The notes beneath the pieces were generated by a model. That model searched no databases, was not told the origin of the DNA, and was given only the letters and a program-made list of their open reading frames with translations. 64,000 nucleotides of DNA from Chrysomallon squamiferum (Eukaryota; Mollusca; Gastropoda; Neomphalida; Peltospiridae), in contig CM022672.1 in assembly GCA_012295275.1 (NCBI GenBank), positions 26,183,430 to 26,247,429 on the forward strand. The letters run 5' to 3'. Made by a program: the position numbers and the translations under genes. Shown piece after piece: positions 41,288 to 52,751 of this stretch (the first letter of the stretch is position 1; the number at the start of each line of letters is the position of its first letter).

Positions 41288-41547
41288 TTATTTTATTATT
41301 TATTTTATCATTTAAGTAGTGAAGGTAACATGTTAACATCAGTTGTTTATGTAAATGCTGTTAATAAGAAAATAAAACAGAAGAGTCCACTTCATTTCCA
41401 ACATAAATTATTTAATTAATATTATCATTTATAAAAAAAACTAACCAGGCTGTGATTTTCTTGTATTATGAGTTTCAGAAACCCATTTTTCTATTTTTAC
41501 AGAAAATACAAAAGCAAGTTTTGAGAAAAGCTGGTATACTGGCATGA
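27102..41547 (+). CDS. ALMS1: ALMS1-like centrosome/basal-body protein (complete, 18 coding exons)
   Basis: Exons: 27102-27113, 27978-28631, 28948-29038, 29279-31655, 31841-31933, 32107-32217, 32546-32628, 33003-33102, 33229-33308, 33651-33811, 34219-35063, 35257-35388, 35830-37211, 37549-37796, 38353-38530, 38758-38821, 40839-40938, 41503-41547. Phases agree and give about 2251 residues. Most of it is Ser/Thr/Gln-rich and probably disordered. The C-terminal third identifies it: a NINTMWQRFQELN segment, a basic coiled coil near residues 1740-1790, TRDVGTIVPTPKR (1961 on), GIAWFVDL followed by an RSPLKER stretch, and an ALMS motif at about 2120-2251 with WFISRSRERQKRMELA, IYKQLPEV and a basic end. 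ALMS1 localises to centrosomes and ciliary basal bodies. CEP295 shares only the ALMS motif. The human-type 47-residue tandem repeats are not apparent. The four-residue first exon (MSSE) is the least certain part. Confidence 0.9.
38219..38275 (+). repeat. (GA)n microsatellite in ALMS1-like intron 14
   Basis: GA dinucleotides with a few GATA interruptions, ending about 75 bases before the acceptor of exon 15. Confidence 0.9.
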
Positions 41548-41697
41548 GAAATATTTCACTTGTACAGCCAGACTGTGGTGAAAAACCAATCTGTGATAAC
41601 CGTGTCTGTGATATAGATTACATACTAATTGTTCTAACTGATATATAATAAGAATTTACATCATTTGTTGTCATATGTTCCCATTGCAAACATAATA

Positions 41698-42201
41698 CAG
41701 GTTGAGGATCACCAATCAAAAAATTGAAACTTTTTTTTCAAACATCCAACATAATGTCATGGCCCTAACTACTTTGAGTTAAATGAGGCAAAAGCCTTCA
41801 AAATTAACAATTGTTTTTTTGTTTTTTTTAAAACAAAGATTTTATTTAAAGAATATAAAATATAAATCTCTATTCTTTTTGTTGGAGCTTCTGGTGGCCT
41901 TGGGTGGCCCTCAGAGCCCTTGCCCACATTTTTTTGCCCTGCACTGCTAAGTGATTTGATTGTTTTTGCCTCATTTCAAAAAGAGTCTTGTTATGGCTGT
42001 GAGTGTGCTTTGTTTTAGATTAATTATAAGTACACAGACTTCATTTCCTGCTAAAGATATTAAACCATAAAAGTATCTGCAGACTAGTTATTTTATAAAT
42101 GAATTTTGTGTTGAGATGTAGATAATGTTCCTTAAAGTATAAAATCCAGAAAATTCTGAAATCTGAAACATTTTGAAGCATTTTGGATAAGGGATCCTCA
42201 G
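41698..42201. mobile_element. Tigger-like MITE in the 3' flank of the ALMS1-like gene
   Basis: The left end CAGGTTGAGGATCACCAATC is matched by the reverse-complemented right end CTGAGGATCCCTTATCC, with a few bases lost. TA flanks both ends (41696-41697 and 42202-42203). The terminal sequence is of the GTTGAGGATC...ATCC type familiar from Tigger elements. The interior does not encode a transposase. It starts 150 bases after the ALMS1-like stop codon, and the first AATAAA (42372) lies beyond it, so the transcript may include the element in its 3' UTR. Confidence 0.75.
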
Positions 42202-43131
42202 TAAGCATTCACTTTGAAAAAAAGAAGAGGTATACAGTTTTGTGCTACCAAAGTTTGTATATATCTATGTTAGATGTAACTCTTTGTCCTCATATAAATC
42301 TAAATGAATCAAAAAGATTAAATCAATGAAATATTGTTAGTGGTCATTTAATTTTGTATTTTGGTATAAATAATAAAATATTTTTATACCAACCTGCTTT
42401 GGGTTTCAAACTACACAAGACTTTTGACTTGACATTAAAAATAACAATTATTATAATAATGAAAATTAAATAATTCTGAATTAGTGTGGAAAGATAAAAT
42501 GTCAAACTTGCATTTAACAAATATTTGTTTTGTAACAATAAATGTATATTTATGTTTTGGTTATGAAATTAGTGCATGTAGTTTATTTAGATTTTATAAA
42601 TACCATAGTAATGTGAATATATTTATATCTGAAAAGTAGTTTCATATGAAAACGTAGTGATTCTTATTTTACATTTATTTAATTTATTTTTGTGTTTTTA
42701 TTTGATATTGTACATAACATTTATTCATCAGTAAATTTTTACATTGTACCTGTTCATTTTCTTCAAACTAAAGTAAAAATTTTATAGAAAAATAGATTTA
42801 CATTCTAGTTCCAGTTTTAGCTTATTAAATTATTTAAATTAATTATATATTCAACTTTAAATGATACAAATTTTGTATTTGAAAATGTAAAAATTGTCAA
42901 TAATGAAATTGTCAGATATTCATAAAATAGACATTGTTAAAGTTTTCTTCAAAATATTTTAAAAGAATTTTCTCAAAATCATTATCTAAAGTATGTTTGT
43001 GGTTCCCACAGAAATAACCAGCTTAATTTATACTGAAATGTATAATTGTTTTTCTGTTTTTTTCAGAAAAGGTTATAAACAAATTAATACATTGACAAAA
43101 CAATAAAGTAAAATAAAATAAAATAAAATAA

Positions 43132-43173
<42 letters not shown>

Positions 43174-46100
43174 CTGTCACAGTAGCTCAAAATATTTTCA
43201 AAAATAAGCATTGTTTTCATTGTTCTGCACATTCACCACTAAGATAGAAATATATGTTAATTTTCTAATATATTTAGGTTTTCACTAGAAACAACTCAAA
43301 GAAAACTAACAAAGTGTTCATCTAAGATGTATTAAAATAGCATTTATAGAAACATTTTTTTTAACAATATCAATACCTGTCTAGCAATGCTGTGGACATT
43401 TTAATTAACTGCAGCTGTTTTTTTTTTTTTATTAATTAATTAATGAATTATTATTATTTACAGTGAAAATTATATATAATTATTTTAGTTCTGTATGATA
43501 AATAAAAATATTTGTTTATTTCTGTGGGAACCATGATTTTCTGACATTTTATGATAAATCATCTCCAAACCAGTATTACACCTCTGTAAACGAGGTTTGC
43601 ACTTACCGACTAAGTATTAGTGTGATGGTACAGAACTGGTCAGTATGGGTCATTACATCACTCCATCCAGGATCCATGCATCTTTTTATTTCTTTAATAA
43701 TATTCTCCAAGTTTCAACTGCATATAGTTAATTATTATAAACATGTTTTTATTTCTCAATTAGGAAAAAAACTGAATTTTTAAACAAATTTGTTTACTCT
43801 TTTTAATTCTACTAGATTGTTTTTTTCATTATTATTATTTTTTTTTTAATATATTTTTTTAATTATTGTATCTGAAAATTTTGTAATTAAATATTAAGAA
43901 TTTTTAAACATTCTCATATAGGACATTTATCATATATCATATATGTGGGGTTTTGTTTTTTTTTTAAAATATTTTTTAAACAAAAGATATGCTTGGAATG
44001 CTGGTTTGTGGTGAATGGTATCAATGGTCCATCTACTTGACTAGCTGTGCTCTATATATAACTACTGCAGTGCTTCAAAAGTAAACAGTATACTAAGGCT
44101 TAGTTTTCTGTGTGAAATATTAAAACAAACAAAATAAATTATGTTAGAAAAACATGTATATTGTAAATAAATATAGTGTAATAATCTTTAAATGGTGTTA
44201 GTTTTTTATATTTATTTGATGTATTAGAGGCTTGTAATGTTTGATATTATACTAAAAACAATCACATACTCTTACACTCTCTTAGACAAAACAAACTGAC
44301 TTGGGTTACATGATCTACCATTCTACAGTTCAGTGTACATGAGAAATTTCTGCTATTGTTCTTGCTTCCACACATGAGAGGTAGTTTTACTGTAATCTCA
44401 GATCAAGTAAAAAGAGAAATGTGTATTAAATATATGTCAGTACAGTTCAAGTTAAAGATATCAAGTAATTAGGTATGTTAGTTTTAGTTAGTGTTTGTTT
44501 ACTGAGCTGGCTGTTCAGATATTCATGTGTGTAAAAGATCCCTGGTTGTTGACAGATAAGAGCTGTTCAGGTCTCTTTTTACATAATTATTAAAAATGTA
44601 TAATTGTTAAAAGAATATTCAGTATAAAAATATGTCAGGAAATTATTAATTCTTTCATATGTTCACACATTCTTAAAATAATATACAAACAATTTGCATC
44701 GATAAATATTTTAATTTCTAAGTCCTTTACAAATTCTGTACATATATTGCTAGATACTATTTCAAAAACAAAACCCACACTATTATATAAGTACAAAATA
44801 AATGTTCTCGTTATTTTTAAGAGAGATCACGCAAATAGGTAAATATGTTTGTGTACATGCAAAGTGAATTTCCTACTGCTTGCAGTTCTTTACATTATTA
44901 GGAAGTTTGTGTGACTGACTCATTCATGTTACCAACTGATTTCTCTACTATTAAATTCCCAGTTTCCATTTTAAATTTAATTTTTCTGTCAAATAATGTG
45001 GCAAATAATATTGTTTCATCACCCTTCTGGCTGTATTGACATTAAAGTCACACATTCTTCAAAGCTCTAAAAATAACAGATATTAAAATAATATTTATGT
45101 TAATAAATGGAAGTGCTATTTTTAGCAAGGGATACAGTTATATCACTGATTATGTTTTAGCATAATTGTAGATAAAAGAAAACCAAGAATAATATTTAGA
45201 CAAATAAAAAAAAGTATTCTGCATTTAATATTCATCAACCTGATTAAACATTTTATTTATCATTTTAAAAATTAAAGTTTATGACATAAAATGTTTAACC
45301 TTCAAAATACCTCAAAATACATTTCACTCACAGTTATATTAAACAAATTTTTTTAAAACTGAGATGGGTATTTATAATAAAAGTTCAAAAATGACATTGA
45401 GCTATATGTTCAATATCTACCATTAATAGCACCGAGATCTTCATAAACTGCACATTTAATCAATATTGTCTTACCGCATATTTCTAATTATGAAAAAAAA
45501 TATATATATATTACTAAAATAACTATAACAGTACAAAAAACATTTTTTTTTAGTTTACAATGATTAAGTCTTCATATACAAGTACTGACTAACAGGTATT
45601 ACTATAACAATTGTCAAAATGTCACAAAATTAGAAATTAAATCTGAAATTGTCTTAAAAATTAAAATTACATTATTTTCTTGTAGTTTTAATCGAGATGC
45701 AACTAAAGATATTAGGAAGAAATTAAAAAATTAAATTGTATTCTGAAAGACAATTTAAATAGTTAAATAAAGAAGTATCCTTAAAACTGAATACAGGTTA
45801 CAGAATTATCTAGAGAGATTTTTTTACTAATTCCTAATAATTATAATTTGAGATAAAAAGGCTGTTGAACTGAACTGAATTTCATTGTACTGAAAACATA
45901 TCAAAGTGGAAAAATGATTAAATTTAATAAATAAATAAATAAATAAAATAGGAGGGTTTCCATCTCTTTTCTCTCCCATCAAAAATTGTAAATTATTATA
46001 AACCTTTACAACCCTAAAATACATTATGTAACTGTATAAATAACTTCCCCAAACAAAAACAACGAATTATTATGCACATAAAAAAGTCATAAAATGAATT

Positions 46101-46319
46101 TTATCAAAACTAGGATATATTGTTTTATAATCTGTATATGATTTTGTAAACTTGAAAATATTCATTTTTAATACAATAAATAAATAAATGAGTAATGTAT
46201 ATAAAAATATCTTTTTACTACTAGATGATAAAGACAGGATAATTTATACATAATTATGTTGTATGTATGTCTGTCAAATTATTGATATATAACAACTCAT
46301 AGTAATCTGCTATCAGCAA
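42202..46319. other. Convergent spacer between the ALMS1-like and sideroflexin genes
   Basis: Candidate poly(A) signals for the ALMS1-like gene lie at 42372 and 42537. Beyond these the DNA is AT-rich, with an AAT array (about 43132-43172) and T runs near 43420 and 43845. A mixed-composition stretch at 43560-43690 contains a small hairpin (CCTC...GAGG) but matches no RNA gene I recognise. No coding exon is visible. Confidence 0.55.
43117..43172 (+). repeat. (AAAT)n/(AAT)n microsatellite
   Basis: An AAAAT run passes into about 14 AAT triplets. Confidence 0.9.
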
Positions 46320-46915
46320 TAGTGGTATGTAATGTATTGTTGGTGGTAGTGTTATGTAATGTACTGTCAGTAGTGGTGCTATGTTGTGTATTGTCAGTGT
46401 CAGTGTTATGTAATGTACTGTCAGAGGTAGTGCTATGTAATGTATTGTTGGTGGTAGTGTTATGTAATGTACTGTCAGTGGTAGTGCTATGTAATGTATT
46501 GTTGGTGGTAGTATGTAATGTACTGTCAGTGATAGTGCTATGTAATGTATTGTTGGTGGTAGTGTTATGTAATGTACTCTCAGTAGTAGTGCTATGTAGT
46601 GTATTGTCAGTGTCATGTAATGTACTGTCAGTGAGTGTGCTATGCAGTGTAGTGTCAGAGGTAGTGCTATGTAATGTACTGTCAGAGATAGTGCTATGTA
46701 GTGTATTGTCAGTGTCAGTGCTATGTAATGTACTGTCAGTGGTAGTGCTATGTAATGTACTGTCAGTGTCAGTGCTATGTAATGTACTGTCAGTGGTAGT
46801 GCTATGTAATGTACTGTCAGTGCTATGTAGTGCATTGTCAGTGGTAGTACTATGTAATGTACTGTCAGTGTCAGTGCTATGTAATGTACTGTCAGTGGTA
46901 GTTCTATGCACTAGA
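46320..46915. repeat. 27-bp minisatellite, about 22 units
   Basis: The unit is close to AGTGCTATGTAATGTACTGT followed by CAGTGGT, with two main versions of the last part (GTGGTAGTG and GTGTCAGTG alternating) and a few shortened units. The period is divisible by three, so long frames stay open on both strands (for example 46322-47041 plus, 46254-46835 and 46297-46932 minus). The resulting nine-residue repeats are a by-product and not evidence of a gene. It lies 0.7 kb downstream of the sideroflexin stop codon. Confidence 0.95.
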
Positions 46916-47629
46916 GAGTGGCCTAGGTCCAAATACTCTTCTCTGAACTATTATTGCAGCAAAAATTTGATTACCTGTATGAATGAAAATATGAATCAAC
47001 TGTATCAAATAAACAAATATCAATGTTTTGGCAAACTTTAAAATGGACAATTCCTTAATAGCGCATAATGACTAATTTATACTCACTAAGGGTTCACCAT
47101 TAAGTGTTCAAATACCTTTGCTTTGCTTAGATGGCTTCAATTATTTCAGTAATCTATCTTAAGAAAAATTAAATCTCAATAGATACTCAAATGTATTAAA
47201 TACTCTACTTTTACCATGATAAATGTTTGCATACATTCATTAGAGGTAACAAGTTAATAACCTATACTCAAATAAATATAACATGTTTAAAGTTTATTTC
47301 TGCTAGCAGACTAAAATATGTAAACAATATCATTTTTCCAGAAAAATAGAATGAAAGACTTGGGTGTAAAACGTCAACAAAAACTGTTTTAAATAAAAAT
47401 TTAAACCAGTTGCAGTTTATGAAAAACAATTTTTGTTTCTTTTTAATTTAACTCCTACCAAGTTTTGCACCACCATGTCTTTGTAGATTTATATTCTAAT
47501 TACATATGCACTGCTGTAGCCTATCTAATGACATTAAATTTTCTTCCTTGCAACATTTTGTGCTATTTTAATCTCTGAAAATGAACAAATGTGACTTGCT
47601 AGTTTTATCTCTGAATGACAAATATGTTT
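46916..47629. other. 3' flank of the sideroflexin gene
   Basis: AT-rich DNA without a gene. It should contain the sideroflexin 3' UTR; a candidate AATAAA on the minus strand is at 47293-47298, about 330 bases past the stop. Confidence 0.5.
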
Positions 47630-50600
47630 TTATAATCCCTTGTTGAAATAAACTCTCTCTGGTACCGAAGGCAGTGATTTCAACTTTTCTTTCACTTCTG
47701 GCTCCAAATATTCTAAACTCAATGAACTGCATTTTAATAGAGAAAAAAAGAAGAAAAGAAATGAATTAGTAGATTCACTGGTAATAAGGTGAAAATAGTT
47801 TAAAAGATTTTCTTGAATTAACTGATACTTATTTACTTAAATCTAAAATGTTTATGTTCTTGGTTATTATGTGTCAGTCAGTCATAGTGTTTTAATAAAA
47901 AGGAGAGCAGGGTGTTTACTTATTAGCAGTTATAATGAACAGTATCTAATAGATATGAATAATTTCAATTTCTAACAAACTGGAAAGAACATTCAATTTC
48001 TAAAACTCAGAAATTACATTCAGTTTCTAATAGACAGAAGGAACATTCATTATCTAACAGTCAGGAAAGAACATACTTTCAATACATCAGATTCGAAGCA
48101 GGAACACACCATTCAGTGTAAGTGTTCATTAAGTAGAACTGATCATGAAAACCATTAACAGATTATAAATTAATGATTTGCCCAACAGAATTTAGATGAT
48201 GGCTTGCAGATCTAATAATCATGTTAATAACAATATTAAACAATAATGTGACATATTGTTATTAGCAAATACAGTGGTTGAAAAGTTTTTTTCAGTAAAA
48301 TCATAAAGTTAATTAAGAAACACTTACCTCTTCTGGGGAAACAGTGCACAACAAAGAGGTGTAGCAAATACCAAGCTGAAAATAAACAAATAAAGAATCC
48401 TTTTTCAACAAACCAAGGGTAATGTAGTCAATAGGAAAATACTCAGATAAATTTGTTGATGGAGATGAATTATATATCCACATATATAGAATTTCTTAAA
48501 TTGTATCCATTGACATAAATATATTGCTACTACCAATAACAAATTAATCCATGTCACAAAATCTTAGGAACATCATTATCCATTAATCAGAAGTTACTAC
48601 TGGGCTGATATTTAATCATTTGTCCATACTTGTGAATATTTGAGAACAATTAACTCTGTTATTTCATAATAAAGTCACAATTCATAGAAGAAAGAAGTCA
48701 ACAATATACAAATTAAATTTGTGTTAATTATATACTTACAAAAATCCTATTATCATCACTTGTATAGGAGCATTGAGCCAAGGCTTGCGCTGTGAAAGAA
48801 ATCAGTCGTTCATATTTTGCTATAGTTTTAGGATAAAAATGAAAACATGTACAATATACCTAATTCTATGGAAACATGTATGTACACCTAACCCTGCTCA
48901 ACAAAATCTACAAAACAATCACACAGGTAATCAGCTGTAATTAATGCAGACAGTTGAAATGCAAAGAACTGGTAACACAGTCAGAGATTTTTTAACCATA
49001 ATTTCAATGATTTCAACACATATTTGACACACTCACCTGTAAAAATGGCTTCTTATTTAGATAGTTCATTATAAATGGTGGAATCACTGAAAAACAACCA
49101 AACAAATATATTCTGTTTCTAAATTTATTTATTTTTAAAACAAATGTCAAATGTGAACAAAGATACTATCATTGATTAAGTATAGATACTGGTCAGTATA
49201 CAAGTATTACATTGTGGAAAATTAGCTAACACAAAACAAATCTAATAGCATTTTTATTTTTGTTTTTCCTTTGTTATTATCAATTAATCTTTGAACAATT
49301 ATATATCTGTTTGTTACAAAAACTTTCTCATTATTAGTATCCTTTATTAGTTAATTTATTGTAGAGAAATTTTATTTAACATATATATATTTTTTTTACT
49401 TACCCATGCCTGGTGTTGCCATGACAACTCGGGATACAACCACTTGAGAGATAGCAGATACTGCAGCTCTCTTTGATGTACCAACCTGGTTACCATTCTC
49501 ATCAAAGATTGGAATGCCATTTAAAAGTTCTCTGTAAATACACAAGACAATTTTAAAATATTAAAGAACTAATCAAATGAAACTGTAAGAAAGATTTAAC
49601 CAAAAAAAAAAGAAAAAAAAAAAAAGAGTAAAAGAAAAGATCCCCACCCACCCCAAAAAAAACCAAGCCAAAAATCCATTTATACCAAAAAGCTAAATAA
49701 TTACAGATTAACTTCTTAAATTATGGCACACTCTTGATTATTGTTATTTCCAGAAAAACCTACATACTGGATTTTCTATTTCTATTTTTAATTTAAATTT
49801 CAAAAAATTAAGTGTGAACCTGCTTCTCATGAAAGGAATGTTGATACAGTTGGCTGCCGCCACTGCTGCAAATGGTACAAACCGACCAATCAGAGGAGGA
49901 GCTTTCTGAAATAAGAGGAACATGAATAATTATAATAAAACTTTATCTGTTTTATTAATACAGGTTCATATATATTTGGATCCAACTGAACACTTGGCTT
50001 TCAAAAAGTCACAGAATTTAACTTTAAAAAATGCCTAAATATAAACACATGGTTAATATCTGGCCTCACTCCATTTAGCTCTAAAACTAAAAAGAAAAAT
50101 AATATTATTACACATTCTTACATATTAATATTGAAAGACGTAACTATAATCATCTGCAACAAAAAAAATAACACAGATCTTTTATTTTTTTGGTAATTAT
50201 TGCTGGTATGTAATATGTTGCAGTTTGATCAAGACATACTAGATTAAAAGACTGTGTTACTGTATTAATTGCTTCATAATTGTTTCATTGAATGTGTTTC
50301 AAAAAAGAACTTTTTGGGTATTTATTTTTAATGTATATAAATTTTGATACAAATATTCACAATTACAGGGTTTCAAGTTGAAATAACAATATGTAATAAT
50401 TCTTTAAATGCATCAGTCTTTTTATTTAAAAGAAAAAAATCTGAAATATGATAATGCTTAATATAATACTACTGAAACAATATATGTTATTTTTTAATTA
50501 AAGGGAAAAATCTGAAATATAACACAGCTTAATAAATAAAATACTACTGAAATAATATAATATATGTTACTTTTTACTTAAAGGAAAACAATCTGAAATA

Positions 50601-52751
50601 TGACAAAGCTTAATAAACATAATACTACTGAAACATGGAAAAACTTAATAAATACCATTCTACAGAAATAATGTAATATATGTTACTTACCTTCACCATG
50701 CTGTTCAAAGCTAATGCTGTTGTCACAGCTCCACCGGTTGCAAGAACATAAGAAATACCTAAATCTCTGAGAGAAAAAAATACATTATGTATTTGTGTAT
50801 TACTACTTATATAGTGTATGTACTGGCATAAGCTAATAGAAGAACACTTTTTGGTCTGTATCTGTATCGATCTCCACAAAGAGGATCTGAACCAAGTTCA
50901 CTGGTATCAGACTCCAACAGTCGACCAGCTTGGCTAGTAAAGGAACTGTCACTGGCAATCGTTTGTAAACGTCGTTTATACCTTTACTAGTTACGTTATC
51001 AGATTTTAGAAAAATTTCTAATTAATTTTCAGTGATGAGTTAGTAAATATAATTCTATTTGAAAAGTGCACAAATGTCAGTGATCTTGCTGATTTATAAT
51101 ATTAATAGTAACAACAACAACGATAGCAGTATTAACAGTAACAATAACAATAACAGTAACAACAAGAATAACAATAGCAATATCAACAACAACAATAATA
51201 ACAATAAGAATAATAATTATAACAACAAAAAAAACCTGTTTAAGTTTTGTTTTTCCATAACAAAACACCAAAATAACTTTCTAACTTTTTATTTTACAAA
51301 CTGTTTTCAACTGCAGGTTTAGAAAGGTTAGACTGTAAATTTCACAACAGTAAAATAAATTTCTAAGCATTTAAAATTCTACTTACAGAGGTGACTAATA
51401 TGGTGAAACTTCACCCAAAGTTTGTTACTGACAAATAAAATGTACCTACTTCATAGGTATCGGACTATCTCCACTTCTGTTGGTGTAATTTACTATAGCA
51501 TTGAAAGACTGGTTAATCCACTGCCAAAACAAAACAGCTGGTGTAGTCCTAAAACAAAAGAAAAAAAAAAAAATAAACAAATAAACAAACAAATAAATAA
51601 ATAAACAGACAAACAAACAAACAAAAAACTAACAACAAACAAACAAACAAATAAATATAATAAAAAATATTTTAAAAATGGAAATTTGGTAATTACATAC
51701 AATATTAAAACATATTTATACCAATTTCTAATTCTGACATGAGATTTCTTAAATGTTATTTTTACTGTTGCAACTCAGTAGAGCTTATTCAGTAACCCAC
51801 TAATAAACTCTCTACCAGTGAGCTCATTTAATGTTATTTACGCAGAATTCATAATTTTTGTTACAAAACTATAATTAGATAAAGTACTTGTAAAAAGTCA
51901 TCATGAAGCCAGTTATGGTCATGTTCATGGGAACCTGAGCTGACATTCGACCCAAAATGAACATTTTCTCTTTTGTGTCAGGATGAAAAGCTGAATCATA
52001 CAGGTGTTTGGCTCGCCAAATATCATCTTCAGTTGCCCCGGGAATATCTTCACCTCGCCTGAAACACATTATGCCAATCCAAAAATATTATCAATGATAT
52101 AAATCAGTAAAATGTAAAGTGATAGCATTTTTTACATTTTTACATTTGCATGACATCAATTCAACAATATCTTTAGGCTTGCCATTATTTTACGGTTCAA
52201 TAGCAATTGGACATATTTATGAAAATTAAAGAAGAAATCCCAGTATTATGTAATTTGATTGTAAATAGGAAGGTTCAGAAACTCTGAAATGTTGAAAAAT
52301 CATAAATTCTGATAAAAATAAGAAATATTCATTGAGTATTAATGATAACAATATATTATCTCCAGTTAAAATTATATCAGTTTGCTTGGAAAATCAGTTA
52401 CAGCATGTTATGTGCTGGCATGGAATACAACATTTGCATTGTGTATGCATCTCTTTTCCTTTGTGTGTTAAGTATGTGAAATAATGAATAGTTTTTATAG
52501 TAATATTTTACTCTTTTACAGAACTGGTATAACTTGGAAACATAAGAAATTAAATACTAAGACAAATGTCAATGTGATTAAACAAGAAGCACCTGTATTT
52601 CTCAACAATTTCCTTTGCTTCATTCAGTTTTTTATTGGAGACAAAGAGGTTTAAAGGATTTGTTGGTTATAAAGAAGTGTTTTGCTCGACCAGTGAAAGT
52701 ACTCTGATCATAGCGTGGCTCATCTAGATTTATTCTTCGTTGTGATGCCAT
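47630..52751 (-). CDS. SFXN1: Sideroflexin 1/3-type mitochondrial serine transporter, 10 coding exons, one apparent frameshift
   Basis: Exons (minus order): 52751-52593, 52058-51888, 51548-51450, 50766-50691, 49905-49820, 49531-49404, 49086-49037, 48789-48740, 48375-48328, 47726-47630. Joined, they encode 320 residues (family about 322) if one base is skipped in exon 1. The protein matches SFXN1/3 better than SFXN2: [10 protein letters not shown] (72-81), [89 protein letters not shown] and the family C-terminus [12 protein letters not shown]1/3 import serine across the inner membrane for one-carbon metabolism. As given, exon 1 reads [12 protein letters not shown] then a stop; deleting one base near 52661-52668 restores [18 protein letters not shown] in line with the family. 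All other exons are open, so an assembly error or a recent mutation are the likely causes. SFXN1 and SFXN3 cannot be separated here. Confidence 0.92.
47964..48073. repeat. Diverged 27-30 bp tandem repeat in sideroflexin intron 9
   Basis: About four units of the form ATTCAATTTCTAACA...GAAAGAAC, differing at several positions each. Confidence 0.7.
50421..50690. repeat. Tandem array of about 80-bp units abutting the donor of sideroflexin exon 4
   Basis: The words ATCTGAAATAT, GCTTAATAAA, ATACTACTGAAA and ATATATGTTACTT recur in the same order three to four times. The last unit on the plus strand ends exactly in the GTAAGTAACA donor (minus strand) after exon 4. The array therefore seems to have grown from sequence next to the splice site. 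Confidence 0.8.
51108..51235 (+). repeat. AAC/AAT triplet-rich tract in sideroflexin intron 3
   Basis: Imperfect AAC, AAT and AGT triplets run for about 130 bases and keep an Asn/Ser-rich frame open without being coding. Confidence 0.85.
51558..51660 (+). repeat. AAAC/AAAT tract upstream of sideroflexin exon 3
   Basis: On the minus strand this is a TTTG/TTTA-rich tract that ends right at the acceptor of exon 3 and may act as an extended pyrimidine-type tract. Confidence 0.8.

Noticed and set aside
43560-43690. Mixed-composition stretch with a small CCTC/GAGG hairpin
   Set aside because: Compared mentally with tRNA, snRNA and 5S signatures; no internal promoter boxes or cloverleaf could be formed.
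46254-47041. Three long open frames (239, 211 and 193 codons) on both strands
   Set aside because: All arise from the 27-bp minisatellite, whose period keeps frames open; no start context, splice sites or non-repeat protein sequence support a gene.
51059-51322. 87-codon Asn/Ser-rich plus-strand frame
   Set aside because: It lies in sideroflexin intron 3 and is the translation of an AAC/AAT tract.
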